A DNA stretch of 32,748 nt from an uncultured bacterium (GTDB taxonomy: Bacteria > Planctomycetota > UBA1135 > GCA-002748355). Position numbers and translations under genes: made by a program. Positions 15,818 through 22,999 of this stretch are shown piece by piece (the stretch's first letter is position 1; each line of letters opens with the position of its first letter). The notes under the pieces are model-generated. The model searched no databases, had not been told where the DNA came from, and saw nothing but the letters and a program-made list of their open reading frames with translations. Where the stretch lies: positions 1 to 32,748 of the forward strand of contig CALLZN010000394.1 in NCBI GenBank assembly GCA_937858895.1, given 5' to 3'.

Positions 15818-16149
15818 AGGCGCGCGTCCTCTTCAGCACCGTCGGCGACGCTGAAGCGGCCGAGCAACTCGCCCGGGCTTGGGTCGAAGCCCGCCTCGCT
15901 GCCTGCGTGCAGGTGCTGCCGAAGATCGAGTCCACCTACCGCTGGAAGGGCGCGATCGAGCGCAGCTCGGAGAGCCTCCTCGTGGCCAAGTTCGCGTGCC
16001 GCGACGACGAGGTCGCCGGGTGTCTGCGAGGCTTCGCGGAGGCGCATCCGTACGAGGTGCCCGAGCTCGTCGTCCTCGATGCGGTGGCGGTCGGCGACAG
16101 CTACCTGGATTGGCTCCTTCGAGAGGGGCGCAGCCCCGGCGATCGATGA
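15814..16149 (+). CDS. cutA: CutA1-like divalent-cation tolerance protein
   Basis: This 111-residue protein matches CutA1, a small trimeric protein of PII-like ferredoxin fold linked in E. coli to copper and divalent-metal tolerance. It shows the typical LAACVQVLPKIESTYRWKG segment (residues 29-46, with Cys31), followed by a helix pair and the HPYEVPELV motif (residues 78-86) and a terminal YLDWL helix. The GTG start at 15814 is fixed by a GTGA overlap with the upstream metallophosphoesterase. Its own stop overlaps the ATG of the membrane protein at 16146. CutA is frequently carried in operons with unrelated housekeeping genes, so the neighbours say little. The real biochemical role of CutA proteins is still debated. 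The family assignment is strong. Confidence 0.93.
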   Translation: MKARVLFSTVGDAEAAEQLARAWVEARLAACVQVLPKIESTYRWKGAIERSSESLLVAKFACRDDEVAGCLRGFAEAHPYEVPELVVLDAVAVGDSYLDWLLREGRSPGDR

Positions 16150-17921
16150 CGATGGGTCGCGGACAGGCGCGCGTGGCCTGCTGGCTCTTCTTGTTCTTGT
16201 TCGCGGTCTTCGCGTTCGGGGCGCAGGGTGGGATCTTCAATCCCGACGCCGAGGTCGAGTTTCAAACCGCGCGCTCGCTCTATCTGCGCGGGAGCGCGGG
16301 CCTCTCGGACGCGCACCCGGACGCGAGCAGCGCCGAGCGCTTCATCGTCAACTTCGTGCCTGAGGAGGGACGACGCGGCTTTGACTGCATGCAAGGGCGC
16401 GACGGGGCCTTCTATTCGTGGTTCGGAATCGGGCACGCGCTGGTCCTCGTACCGTTCTATGCCACGGGTCGGGCGCTCGCTGCGCTCTTCCCAGAGGTGG
16501 AAGCGGCGGGACTGCAGCGCGCGGTTCAGGACGCCGAGAACCTCGGGGCCAACCCGGGCTATGCGCGGGCTTTCAACGAAGACTTTTTTTCACACCTCGT
16601 CGTGAGCTTCCACACGCCGCTCTTCGCGGCGGGTCTCGGCGTCGTGATCTTCTTCGTGCTTGCTCACCTCGGTGTTTCGCTGTTGGCGCGCCTTCTTGCT
16701 GTCTTGGCGGCCTGCTTCACGACGCAGGTCTGGCCGGGTTCGCGCGAAGCGATGAGCGACATCACGGCGGGGTTCTTCTTTGTCTTTGCGCTCGGGCGCG
16801 TGCTTGCTTGGAAGGTCCGCTGCGCCGCTCATGTCAACGGACAGGCGCGGCTGACCCTCGTCGTCGCGGGCCTTGCGTGCGCGGCGACGATCGCCGTGCG
16901 CAATGCCCAAGTCGTGCCGGTGTTCGTGATCGTCGCCTACGCCTTCTTGCTCTCGTTCACGCGTGGTGGTGACAGCGCTTCGCTTTCGAAGCGCGTTATG
17001 GCGGACGCCCTCGCGATCCTCGTGCCGATCGCGGCCGTCGTTGTCGCGTTGCTCGTCTTCAACTACGCGCGCTTCGGAAGTCCCTTCGAGACCGGCTACA
17101 GCGCCGGCACTGCAAAGGGCTTTTGGAACTTCCCGATGCACCTCGGCATGGCGTTCTTGCTTGCGAGTCCTGGCAAGGGTGCCCTCGTCTTCTGCCCGTT
17201 GCTCGTCGTCGTGCCGCTTGTTTTCTTGCGCTTGGCCAACGGTCGTCGCCTCGACTTGCTGCTCGTGAGCGCCATGCTCGTTCTGCCTTGGCTGCTCGTG
17301 TCGCGCACGACCGGCTGGCATTCGAGCCAAGCGTGGGCGTCGCGCTACATGACGGTCGGCTCGGTGCTCTGCATCGCGGTGGCAGTCGGTCTGGCCATCG
17401 ATGCGCTGCCGCGGCGCGCGCTCGCGCGACGCGTCCTGCCGTGGCTCGCGGCGCTCGGCTTCGTCATCAACCTCGGTGGCGTGCTGACGTCGTATCGCGG
17501 CTACTACGACCTCGGGCGACCGGCCTTTGCGACGTGGTTCCAAGACGTCGATCCGCGCGAAGATCAGTTTCAACGCGTTGTCCTTGTTCCGCGCTTGAGT
17601 CCAGCGCTCGGGCATTGGCTCTACGCCTTCGAGAATGCCTTGGGTCGAGTGCCGGCCACCGACCCACAGACAGCCGAGCGTAGCTGGCGGACCATCTACG
17701 GCGTCGTGCCGCGCGACGGCGCTTCGGTGCCACTGCCGCAGAAACTCGAGTTCGTCGAGGACCGCAGCTTCCGCCACCTCTGGCCCGTCGGGCTCTCGCT
17801 GCGCTTCGCGTCGAGCGTGCCGGCTGTCTGTGGGCTCGTCCTCTTGCTCCTTGCAGCCCTTGCTGCATGGCGGCTGCGGCGTTCGTGCTCCTCGGGGCTC
17901 GAGCCACCTGGAGCCGATTGA
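16146..17921 (+). CDS. polytopic GT-C-like membrane protein
   Basis: This 591-residue integral membrane protein has about ten to twelve hydrophobic spans. After the first span comes an acidic loop (IFNPDAEVEFQTARSLYLRGS), the position of the catalytic aspartate in GT-C lipid-linked glycosyltransferases. Further landmarks are a YSWFGIGHALVLVPFY segment, a REAMSDITAGFFF segment and FNYARFGSPFETGYSAG, a motif I associate with bacterial GT-C/mannosyltransferase-like membrane proteins. A WASRYMTVG segment follows. The C-terminal 120 residues form a soluble part with one last membrane span near the end. ATG 16146 overlaps the cutA stop; the open frame extends further upstream but only inside cutA, so that is out-of-frame shadow. 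It probably uses a polyprenyl-phosphate-linked sugar donor to modify an envelope glycan. The acceptor is unknown and the catalytic assignment is tentative. Confidence 0.65.
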   Translation: MTMGRGQARVACWLFLFLFAVFAFGAQGGIFNPDAEVEFQTARSLYLRGSAGLSDAHPDASSAERFIVNFVPEEGRRGFDCMQGRDGAFYSWFGIGHALVLVPFYATGRALAALFPEVEAAGLQRAVQDAENLGANPGYARAFNEDFFSHLVVSFHTPLFAAGLGVVIFFVLAHLGVSLLARLLAVLAACFTTQVWPGSREAMSDITAGFFFVFALGRVLAWKVRCAAHVNGQARLTLVVAGLACAATIAVRNAQVVPVFVIVAYAFLLSFTRGGDSASLSKRVMADALAILVPIAAVVVALLVFNYARFGSPFETGYSAGTAKGFWNFPMHLGMAFLLASPGKGALVFCPLLVVVPLVFLRLANGRRLDLLLVSAMLVLPWLLVSRTTGWHSSQAWASRYMTVGSVLCIAVAVGLAIDALPRRALARRVLPWLAALGFVINLGGVLTSYRGYYDLGRPAFATWFQDVDPREDQFQRVVLVPRLSPALGHWLYAFENALGRVPATDPQTAERSWRTIYGVVPRDGASVPLPQKLEFVEDRSFRHLWPVGLSLRFASSVPAVCGLVLLLLAALAAWRLRRSCSSGLEPPGAD

Positions 17922-17980
17922 GGTCGACAAAGAAGACGCTTTGATTCCAGTCGTCGCGACGGCGTGTCGAAAAGCGAGAC

Positions 17981-19450
17981 ATGGCCACGTCTTCCCCCTG
18001 CGATCGCATCCTCCGCGTCGCTTTGCTCGCCCTCTCGCTGAACGTTTCGTCAAAGGTCCTGTGCGCCGAGCCCACACAGGATGATGCTCGAGAAGTCGCA
18101 CAGGGCTCTGCCCTCAGGGACCTCGTGCTCTTGCATAACGGCAACGAGTTCGAAGGGGTCATCACGGCTGACGAGGTCGACACTCTCACGATGCGCCTCG
18201 CGCGCGGACAAGAGATCGAGATCAGCAAGGCAGTGATCGCCAAGGTCGTGCGCCGCACGCAGCTCGCCGAGGCGGGTGCGAGCATCGAGCCTCGCGCATT
18301 CTGGGACCAACGACACTCGTGGTTCCACCTGCGGGACGCCCTCGGGCACCACGTCGGCAAGCTGCACTACCATGTGCGCCCGAACGAAGACGGAGGGGTG
18401 CAGCTCGAAGAGCAGTGGACCTTCGTCGAGGAGGGACGCAAGAGCTTCCTCTCTCGCATCGAAGTCCTCGACGCGCAGCGCACGCCGCGCTCCTTCGTGC
18501 TGCGCGAAGCGGTGTCGCGCTTGTCCGACGATCACGTGGAACGCGAGCGTCTCGTGCGCGGCAACGTCATCGGCGACACCCTGCACATCGTCGAAGCCGG
18601 CCTCTCGGGTCGCCGCACGCGTGCGTTGCCCTTTCCTGCCGGTAGCTCCTTTCCGCTCGCCGTCGCGGAAGCGATGCGTCGAGGCGAGAGCGAGGGCGCG
18701 CGCGAGTTCACGGCCAAGGTCTATGACCCCCTCGACGCCGCCTTCGAGTTGCGCCGCTACTCGATCAGGGAGGGTGTGGCCGCGCCGGGCAGCGACCCAC
18801 AACGTCGCCGGAGTCTCGCGACGCAGATCGAGAGTCACGAGCACGGACGTGTGCGCCGCGAATGGGTCGCGACGGATGCGTCGATCCTGCTCGTAGAGGT
18901 CAACGGCATTCACCTCGTCGCCGAGCCGGTTTCGGAAGCGACGGCCAATGCCACTTCGAGCTACGGTCGCCTCAAGCTCGCGCCACGCGTCGCGCGGCTC
19001 GGCGACGTCGAAGTCTTCTTGCCGCGCGCCACCTGGCAGCTCGGACGCACGATCGAGCGCGGACGCTGCATCGAAGTGCTGCCGCCCATCGACGTGAGCG
19101 CGCGCGTGCGCTGGGTCGCAACGAAGCCGAGCGACGACGCCATGCTCTTGGGCTTCGGCGAGCGCTGGCTGACCGCCTTCTGCATCGATCACACGAAGTT
19201 CCGCGAGACGAGTCAGGAGCTCGTGTCCTTCGATGGTGAGGCGGGCTTGCGCATCACGGGCAAGCAGAAGGACGCAGTCGGGCACGAGATCGACGTGGTG
19301 CACTGGATCCGTGAGCGCGGCAAGGGCTACGTCGTCGTCACCCTCGAGGGTGACGCGCGCCAAGTCGCGCTCGCAGAAGTCGAAGCGCGCGACCTCGTGC
19401 ACAAGCTCTGCCCGGTCACGCCGAGCGTCGCCGCCGAACCCGGCCGCTGA
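17981..19450 (+). CDS. exported protein of unknown function with an N-terminal Sm/SH3-like segment
   Basis: This 489-residue protein has an N-terminal signal peptide (core LRVALLALSLNVSS, likely cut after the ALC-A region near residue 30). The next 60 residues (RDLVLLHNGNEFEGVITADEVD, then LTMRLARGQEIEISKAVIAKVVRR) look like a small beta-barrel with the shape of an SH3 or Sm-like fold: a run of short strands with a conserved Gly-x-x-Gly-x-Ile turn. Similar segments are common in exported planctomycete proteins of unknown role. The remaining 370 residues alternate beta and helix with no catalytic motif I recognise. It follows the GT-C-like gene by 59 nt and may belong to the same transcript. 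No Shine-Dalgarno of note precedes the ATG. A periplasmic or surface role is likely; function is unknown. Confidence 0.65.
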   Translation: MATSSPCDRILRVALLALSLNVSSKVLCAEPTQDDAREVAQGSALRDLVLLHNGNEFEGVITADEVDTLTMRLARGQEIEISKAVIAKVVRRTQLAEAGASIEPRAFWDQRHSWFHLRDALGHHVGKLHYHVRPNEDGGVQLEEQWTFVEEGRKSFLSRIEVLDAQRTPRSFVLREAVSRLSDDHVERERLVRGNVIGDTLHIVEAGLSGRRTRALPFPAGSSFPLAVAEAMRRGESEGAREFTAKVYDPLDAAFELRRYSIREGVAAPGSDPQRRRSLATQIESHEHGRVRREWVATDASILLVEVNGIHLVAEPVSEATANATSSYGRLKLAPRVARLGDVEVFLPRATWQLGRTIERGRCIEVLPPIDVSARVRWVATKPSDDAMLLGFGERWLTAFCIDHTKFRETSQELVSFDGEAGLRITGKQKDAVGHEIDVVHWIRERGKGYVVVTLEGDARQVALAEVEARDLVHKLCPVTPSVAAEPGR

Positions 19451-19508
19451 TTTCGTTGATGCCGCAGTCGTTGTTCATCAACAGTCCGCGCTAGCATCGC
19501 GCGACTCC

Positions 19509-20540
19509 GTGTCGCTGCTCCTGAGCTTCCTCATCCCGGTCCGTGACGCTGCGACCCGTCTCGGCGCGGCGATCGACTCGGCCCTCGCACAAGAGCAAGC
19601 TTCGATCGACTTCGAATTCGAGGTCATCGTCGTCGACGACGGCAGTCGCGACGCGAGCCTCGAAGTCGCCATGGAGGCGAGAAGCCGTGACACGCGTGTC
19701 CGCGTCCTCGCGACCGAGCGGCTCGGCCTCGTGGCAGCGCTGAACCGCGGCCTCGAGGCCTGCCGCGGCGACTTCATAGCCCGCCTCGACGCTGACGATC
19801 GCGCGCTTCCACAGCGGCTCGCGCGCCAGCTCGAGCGCTTCGCTCGCGATCCGTCGCTCGGGGTCGTCGATGGGCGTGTTCGCTTCGTCGGCGACGCAAA
19901 GCAGCAAGTGCCGGAGGGCATGCGCCGCTACGAAGCTTGGGTCAACTCGATCGTCGAGCCCGATGACTTCGCGCGCCTGCGCTTCTACGAGTGCGCCGTC
20001 GTCCACCCGGCGGTGACGATGCGGCGCGAGCTCTTCGCGAAGGTCGGCGCATACCGGGACGTTGGCCCCGAGGACTTCGATCTCTGGTTGCGCATGCACG
20101 AAGCCTGTGTTCGCTTCGCCAAGGTCGACGAAGTCCTCGTCGAGATGACCGATCACGGCGCGCGCCTCACGCGCTCCAGTCCGCGCTACACACGTCGCGC
20201 CTTTCGCGAAGTCGCGATGATCCACCTCGAGGCGCGCTGCCTCGCCGCTCGGCGTATTGTCCTCTGGGGGGCCGGCAAGGGCGGCCGGCCGTGGCTGCGT
20301 TGGCTGCGCAGCATCGGGCGAACACCAGTCGCCATCCTCGACATCGATCCTCTGAAGATCGGCGCCATGCGCGGTGGCGACGTCGTCGTTCGTGACTACC
20401 GCGACCTCGCTCGTATCGACGGCGACTTCATGCTCGTCGCGCTGGGGGTGCACGGAGCGGACGACGCCGTGCGTGTGGCCGTCAGCGAGCTGCGACCCGA
20501 GTGGCGCGAGGGCCTCGACTACTTCTTTGTCGTCACCTGA
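19509..20540 (+). CDS. family 2 glycosyltransferase fused to a C-terminal nucleotide-binding domain
   Basis: This 343-residue cytoplasmic glycosyltransferase has a GT-A family 2 domain (residues 1 to about 240) joined to a Rossmann-like C-terminal domain (about 248 to the end). Asp43-Asp44-Gly in VVDDGSRDAS and the Asp94-x-Asp96-Asp97 motif in ARLDADDRALP are the nucleotide and metal sites. The VGAYRDVGPEDFDLWLRM segment supplies the family's E-D-x-D-x-W/L catalytic motif. The second domain has a glycine-rich loop Gly254-Ala-Gly256-Lys-Gly-Gly after a beta-strand (RRIVLWGAGKGG), then ILDIDP, the pattern of a dinucleotide-binding fold. The GTG at 19509 was chosen as the only start just before the first strand; no clear Shine-Dalgarno supports it. 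No membrane span is present, so it is not a polyprenol-phosphate type. It probably builds a cell-surface glycan; the sugar is unknown. Confidence 0.8.
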   Translation: MSLLLSFLIPVRDAATRLGAAIDSALAQEQASIDFEFEVIVVDDGSRDASLEVAMEARSRDTRVRVLATERLGLVAALNRGLEACRGDFIARLDADDRALPQRLARQLERFARDPSLGVVDGRVRFVGDAKQQVPEGMRRYEAWVNSIVEPDDFARLRFYECAVVHPAVTMRRELFAKVGAYRDVGPEDFDLWLRMHEACVRFAKVDEVLVEMTDHGARLTRSSPRYTRRAFREVAMIHLEARCLAARRIVLWGAGKGGRPWLRWLRSIGRTPVAILDIDPLKIGAMRGGDVVVRDYRDLARIDGDFMLVALGVHGADDAVRVAVSELRPEWREGLDYFFVVT

Positions 20541-20542
20541 AA

Positions 20543-20572
20543 CGTGCATCGCGATCTCCGGGTCGCGTCACG
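20543..20572. terminator. possible shared hairpin between convergent genes
   Basis: CGTG (20543-20546) and CGCGA (20550-20554) pair with TCGCG (20563-20567) and CACG (20569-20572), with small internal loops. It spans the 27-nt gap between the glycosyltransferase stop and the comM stop. No T tract is visible; I offer it only as a candidate bidirectional terminator. Confidence 0.3.
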
Positions 20573-22142
20573 CACCATCGACGCGCATGCGGAAGTGCAA
20601 GGCCGTCGCGAGGGCCTCGTCGTCGATGAGGCGCGAACCCCCTAGGTCGGCGACCGTGCGGGCGACACGGAGAATGCGCTGGATCGCGCGCGCCGACAGG
20701 CCGGCACGGCGGCCGTCCGTAGTGAGGAGCCGATGCGCTGCTGGCGCCAGCTGCCGACGAAGACTGCGCTCGTCGAGGTTCGCGTTGAGAACGCCGCCGT
20801 TGCGCTCGAGACCCCGGCTACGACCTTCCTCGACGCGCGCGCGCAGCTGCGCCGATGTCGTCGTCGGCGCTTCCTCCCGCAGCAACTGCGTTGCGTCGAC
20901 TGGCTGCATCGAGAGTTGGAGGTCGATGCGATCGAGGAGCGGACCCGAGATCCTCGAGCGGTAGTTGGCGATCTGCTTGGGCGTGTCGATGCAGGGTCGC
21001 GTCGGGTGGCCGAGCATGCCGCACGGGCAGGGGTTCATCGCGACGACGAGCTGGAAGCGCGCCGGCAGGGTGACGATGCCTCCCGCGCGCGCGATGACGA
21101 TGCGTCCCTCCTCGATCGGTTGTCGCAGGGCCTCGAGGGCGAGGCGCGAGAACTCGGGGACCTCGTCGAGGAAGAGCACGCCGGAATGCGCGCGCGTGAT
21201 CTCGCCTGGCCGAATCGGCTGCCCACCGCCGACGAGGCCGGCGTAGCTCGCCGTGTGGTGGGGGGCGCGGAAGGGCCGGCGGCCTTCGTCGAGCAAGCGC
21301 GCGACCTCGACGCCATCGAGCGTGTCGAAGGCGCTGTGGATGCGCGCGAGTTCGAGGCGTTCGCTGCGCGAGAGTTGTGGCAGCAGTCCGGGTAGACAGC
21401 GTGCGAGCAGGGTCTTGCCGCAGCCAGGCGGCCCGGACATCAGCATGTGATGGCCACCGACCGCGGCAATCAACAGGGCCTCGACAGCACTCTCTTGTCC
21501 CCGCACGCGGCCGATGTCGACTTCGCAGCGGTTCGCGTCGCTCCTCGTCGCCAGTGGTTCTACCTGACGCGTCCTACCGCCGCTGACCACGGCGAGCGCT
21601 TCCGTCAAGTCGCGCAGCGGCACGATCTCGACCGGCGTTTCGACGTGGAGGGCGAGGCGGGCATCGTCATCCGGACAGCAGAGGCGCTTGATGCCACGAG
21701 CGACGCAGAGATCGAGGATCGCAAGGATGCCGCGCACCGGTCGAAGGCTACCGTCGAGGCCGACCTCACCGACGAAGAGGGCATCGCGCAAGCAGGTCGC
21801 AGCGACCCGACCGGTCAAACTCGACAAGGCGAGGGCGATGGCGAGGTCGAAGCCGCTGCCGGCCTTGCGCGTCGCGGCGGGTGCGAGGTTGATCACCACC
21901 TGCCCGCGTGGGAAGCTCCAATCGAGGCTCCGGAAGGCCGTCGCCACGCGGTAGTAGGACTCGCGGATCGTCGCGTCGGGCAGCCCGAGAATACGAGGCG
22001 GCGCGTACTGGTCGCCGTAAGCCGAGACCTCGATCTCGACCACGCTGGCCTCGAAAAGGGTCACATCGGCTCCGCGGACTTGGATCGGGTGGCGAGGACC
22101 GTGGTCGAAGAGGTCAGCGAAGGGCTCGGATCGTGGCGGCAC
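20568..22142 (-). CDS. comM: ComM/YifB Mg-chelatase-like AAA+ ATPase
   Basis: This 524-residue protein is a YifB/ComM-family AAA+ ATPase, a hexameric helicase-like protein that promotes branch migration during natural transformation in some bacteria. The N-terminal ChlI-like (Lon-related S5-like) domain shows the ILGLPDATIRES motif and RGQVVINLAPAATRKAG-SGFDLAIALA. The Mg-chelatase AAA+ domain follows, with Walker A GPPGCGKT (about residues 235-242), FRAPHHTASYAGLVGGG, Walker B GVLFLDEVPEF, the MNPCPCG segment and SGPLLDRIDL. The C-terminal helical lid ends in LSARAIQRILRVARTVADL. The GTG at 22142 is preferred. An in-frame ATG at 22238 would prepend 32 residues that look non-coding, rich in Ser, Pro, Arg and Cys. 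Neither start has a good Shine-Dalgarno. It is divergent from the small CxxC gene. Confidence 0.93.
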   Translation of the reverse strand: MPPRSEPFADLFDHGPRHPIQVRGADVTLFEASVVEIEVSAYGDQYAPPRILGLPDATIRESYYRVATAFRSLDWSFPRGQVVINLAPAATRKAGSGFDLAIALALSSLTGRVAATCLRDALFVGEVGLDGSLRPVRGILAILDLCVARGIKRLCCPDDDARLALHVETPVEIVPLRDLTEALAVVSGGRTRQVEPLATRSDANRCEVDIGRVRGQESAVEALLIAAVGGHHMLMSGPPGCGKTLLARCLPGLLPQLSRSERLELARIHSAFDTLDGVEVARLLDEGRRPFRAPHHTASYAGLVGGGQPIRPGEITRAHSGVLFLDEVPEFSRLALEALRQPIEEGRIVIARAGGIVTLPARFQLVVAMNPCPCGMLGHPTRPCIDTPKQIANYRSRISGPLLDRIDLQLSMQPVDATQLLREEAPTTTSAQLRARVEEGRSRGLERNGGVLNANLDERSLRRQLAPAAHRLLTTDGRRAGLSARAIQRILRVARTVADLGGSRLIDDEALATALHFRMRVDGA

Positions 22143-22251
22143 GGCGCTGTATGCCTTCGAGCGCCTCGCGGGCTCGCAGCTTTTTTTGCATCCTCCGGAT
22201 CTCGGCGCCGAGCCGGCTATGCTGGGCAGCTCTGCCACTGTCTATGGCCAT
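22114..22251 (-). CDS. possible 45-aa basic helical small protein overlapping the comM start
   Basis: On the minus strand, in a different frame from comM, ATG 22251 opens a 45-codon frame ending at 22114. The peptide is strongly helical and charged, with an AEIRRMQKKLRAREALEG core that could form a coiled coil. It overlaps the preferred comM GTG by 29 nt. A second ATG (22191) inside it directly abuts a GGAGG. High-GC shadow frames are often rich in Arg and Ala, so the composition is weak evidence, and codon bias does not separate it from the alternative frame. It could be a real leader gene or chance. No function is proposed. Confidence 0.3.
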   Translation of the reverse strand: MAIDSGRAAQHSRLGAEIRRMQKKLRAREALEGIQRRAATIRALR

Positions 22252-22292
22252 CGATCCACTGCGCGTGGATCGCGATCTCGAGGCGTGCTGCC

Positions 22293-22559
22293 GTGACGAC
22301 CAAGAAGCGCTACGAATCGATGCTCTTCGCTGAGGATCTGGAGTCCGAACGCGGGCTCACCTGCCTCGCGTGCCACGCCGAAGTCGGCAGGATCTCATGG
22401 CTCGGGGGCGCGCTTCGTGACCGCCGACCCGATGAGCCGCTACGCCTCGTTGCCTTGGCGGTCGATCGACGTCGCGTCCAAGGTGTGATCGGCACGCGCG
22501 AGTATGTGCGCTTCTCTTGCGATTGCGGCAAGACCTCGGTCTATCACCTCTGCCTCTGA
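22293..22559 (+). CDS. small CxxC/CxC protein, function unknown
   Basis: This 88-residue protein contains two cysteine pairs: Cys-x-x-Cys-His in LTCLACHAEVG and Cys-x-Cys-Gly in RFSCDCGKTSVYHLCL. They are about 45 residues apart, an arrangement consistent with a single zinc site or a redox site. Between them is a hydrophobic strand (LRLVALAV) and basic residues. The GTG at 22293 is preceded by CGAGG with 9-nt spacing; ATG 22320 is an alternative that would remove nine residues. The gene is divergent from comM, and its last 16 nt overlap, tail to tail, the minus-strand receiver-like gene. It could be a small zinc-ribbon protein. I recognise no named family. Confidence 0.55.
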   Translation: MTTKKRYESMLFAEDLESERGLTCLACHAEVGRISWLGGALRDRRPDEPLRLVALAVDRRRVQGVIGTREYVRFSCDCGKTSVYHLCL

Positions 22560-22867
22560 CCGGGGTCGACTTCGATCTGCTCGACTTCGATCTGCTCGAG
22601 CGTCCAGACTTCGAGTTCGGCGTCGATGCAGCGCAGAGTCTCGAGCACTTCGTTGGCACCGCGACCGTCACGCAAGGGGCCGGTGCACAAGATCGCATCA
22701 TGGCCGCCACGCTCGAGGAAGACCTTCATGGCCTGCGCGCTCGAGTCCGCGCGATCGAGGACGATGCCGGCCGCGCGGCAGAGGCGGCGTAGGTCGATGA
22801 ACTTGCGATCCAAGGGGCCCAGGGCGAGCAGCGCTGTTTTTGTCGGATCCGGCCGAGGCAGTTCCAT
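22544..22867 (-). CDS. degenerate response-regulator receiver-like protein
   Basis: This 107-residue protein resembles a stand-alone receiver domain. It has a first strand (KTALLALGP), a helix (LDRKFIDLRRLCRAAG), a strand/helix pair around VLDRADSSAQAMKVFLERG, then HDAILCTGPLRDGRGANEVLETLRCID, where the DxxLPDxxG-type loop and helix of receivers would lie, and a final strand (AELEVWTLEQ). Compared with true receivers, the phosphorylated Asp is replaced by Thr (in ILCTGPL) and the acidic pair after strand 1 is replaced by Leu-Gly. If the fold is right, it cannot be phosphorylated in the usual way and would be a pseudo-receiver. The C-terminus is extended by two copies of Glu-Gln-Ile-Glu-Val from a 15-bp tandem repeat. 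The ATG at 22867 has only a weak purine-rich upstream sequence. The fold assignment is by pattern only. Confidence 0.55.
   Translation of the reverse strand: MELPRPDPTKTALLALGPLDRKFIDLRRLCRAAGIVLDRADSSAQAMKVFLERGGHDAILCTGPLRDGRGANEVLETLRCIDAELEVWTLEQIEVEQIEVDPGQRQR
22566..22600. repeat. 15-bp tandem duplication in the receiver-like gene
   Basis: TCGACTTCGATCTGC occurs at 22566-22580 and 22581-22595, followed by TCGAG. It is in frame and encodes the doubled EQIEV at the C-terminus of the minus-strand protein. Confidence 0.9.
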
Positions 22868-22999
22868 GTGGTCTTTCTCGGAACTTCACCGCAACGCACC
22901 GTAGCCTGCGCCCGCGGCCAGTCTGGGTGTGGCGCAGAACAGACAGCTTTTCGCCGTGACGATCAGGCTGCGGCGTCGCGAACGCCGATCTCCAAGGGG

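Noticed and set aside
16583-16589. Run of seven T in the GT-C-like gene as a programmed frameshift site
   Set aside because: The frame continues normally with membrane spans on both sides and there is no alternative frame that makes sense, so it is just a homopolymer.
16590-19402. Two long minus-strand open frames opposite the GT-C-like and exported-protein genes
   Set aside because: Composition is extremely Arg/Glu-rich and overlaps membrane spans of the plus-strand gene; typical high-GC shadows.
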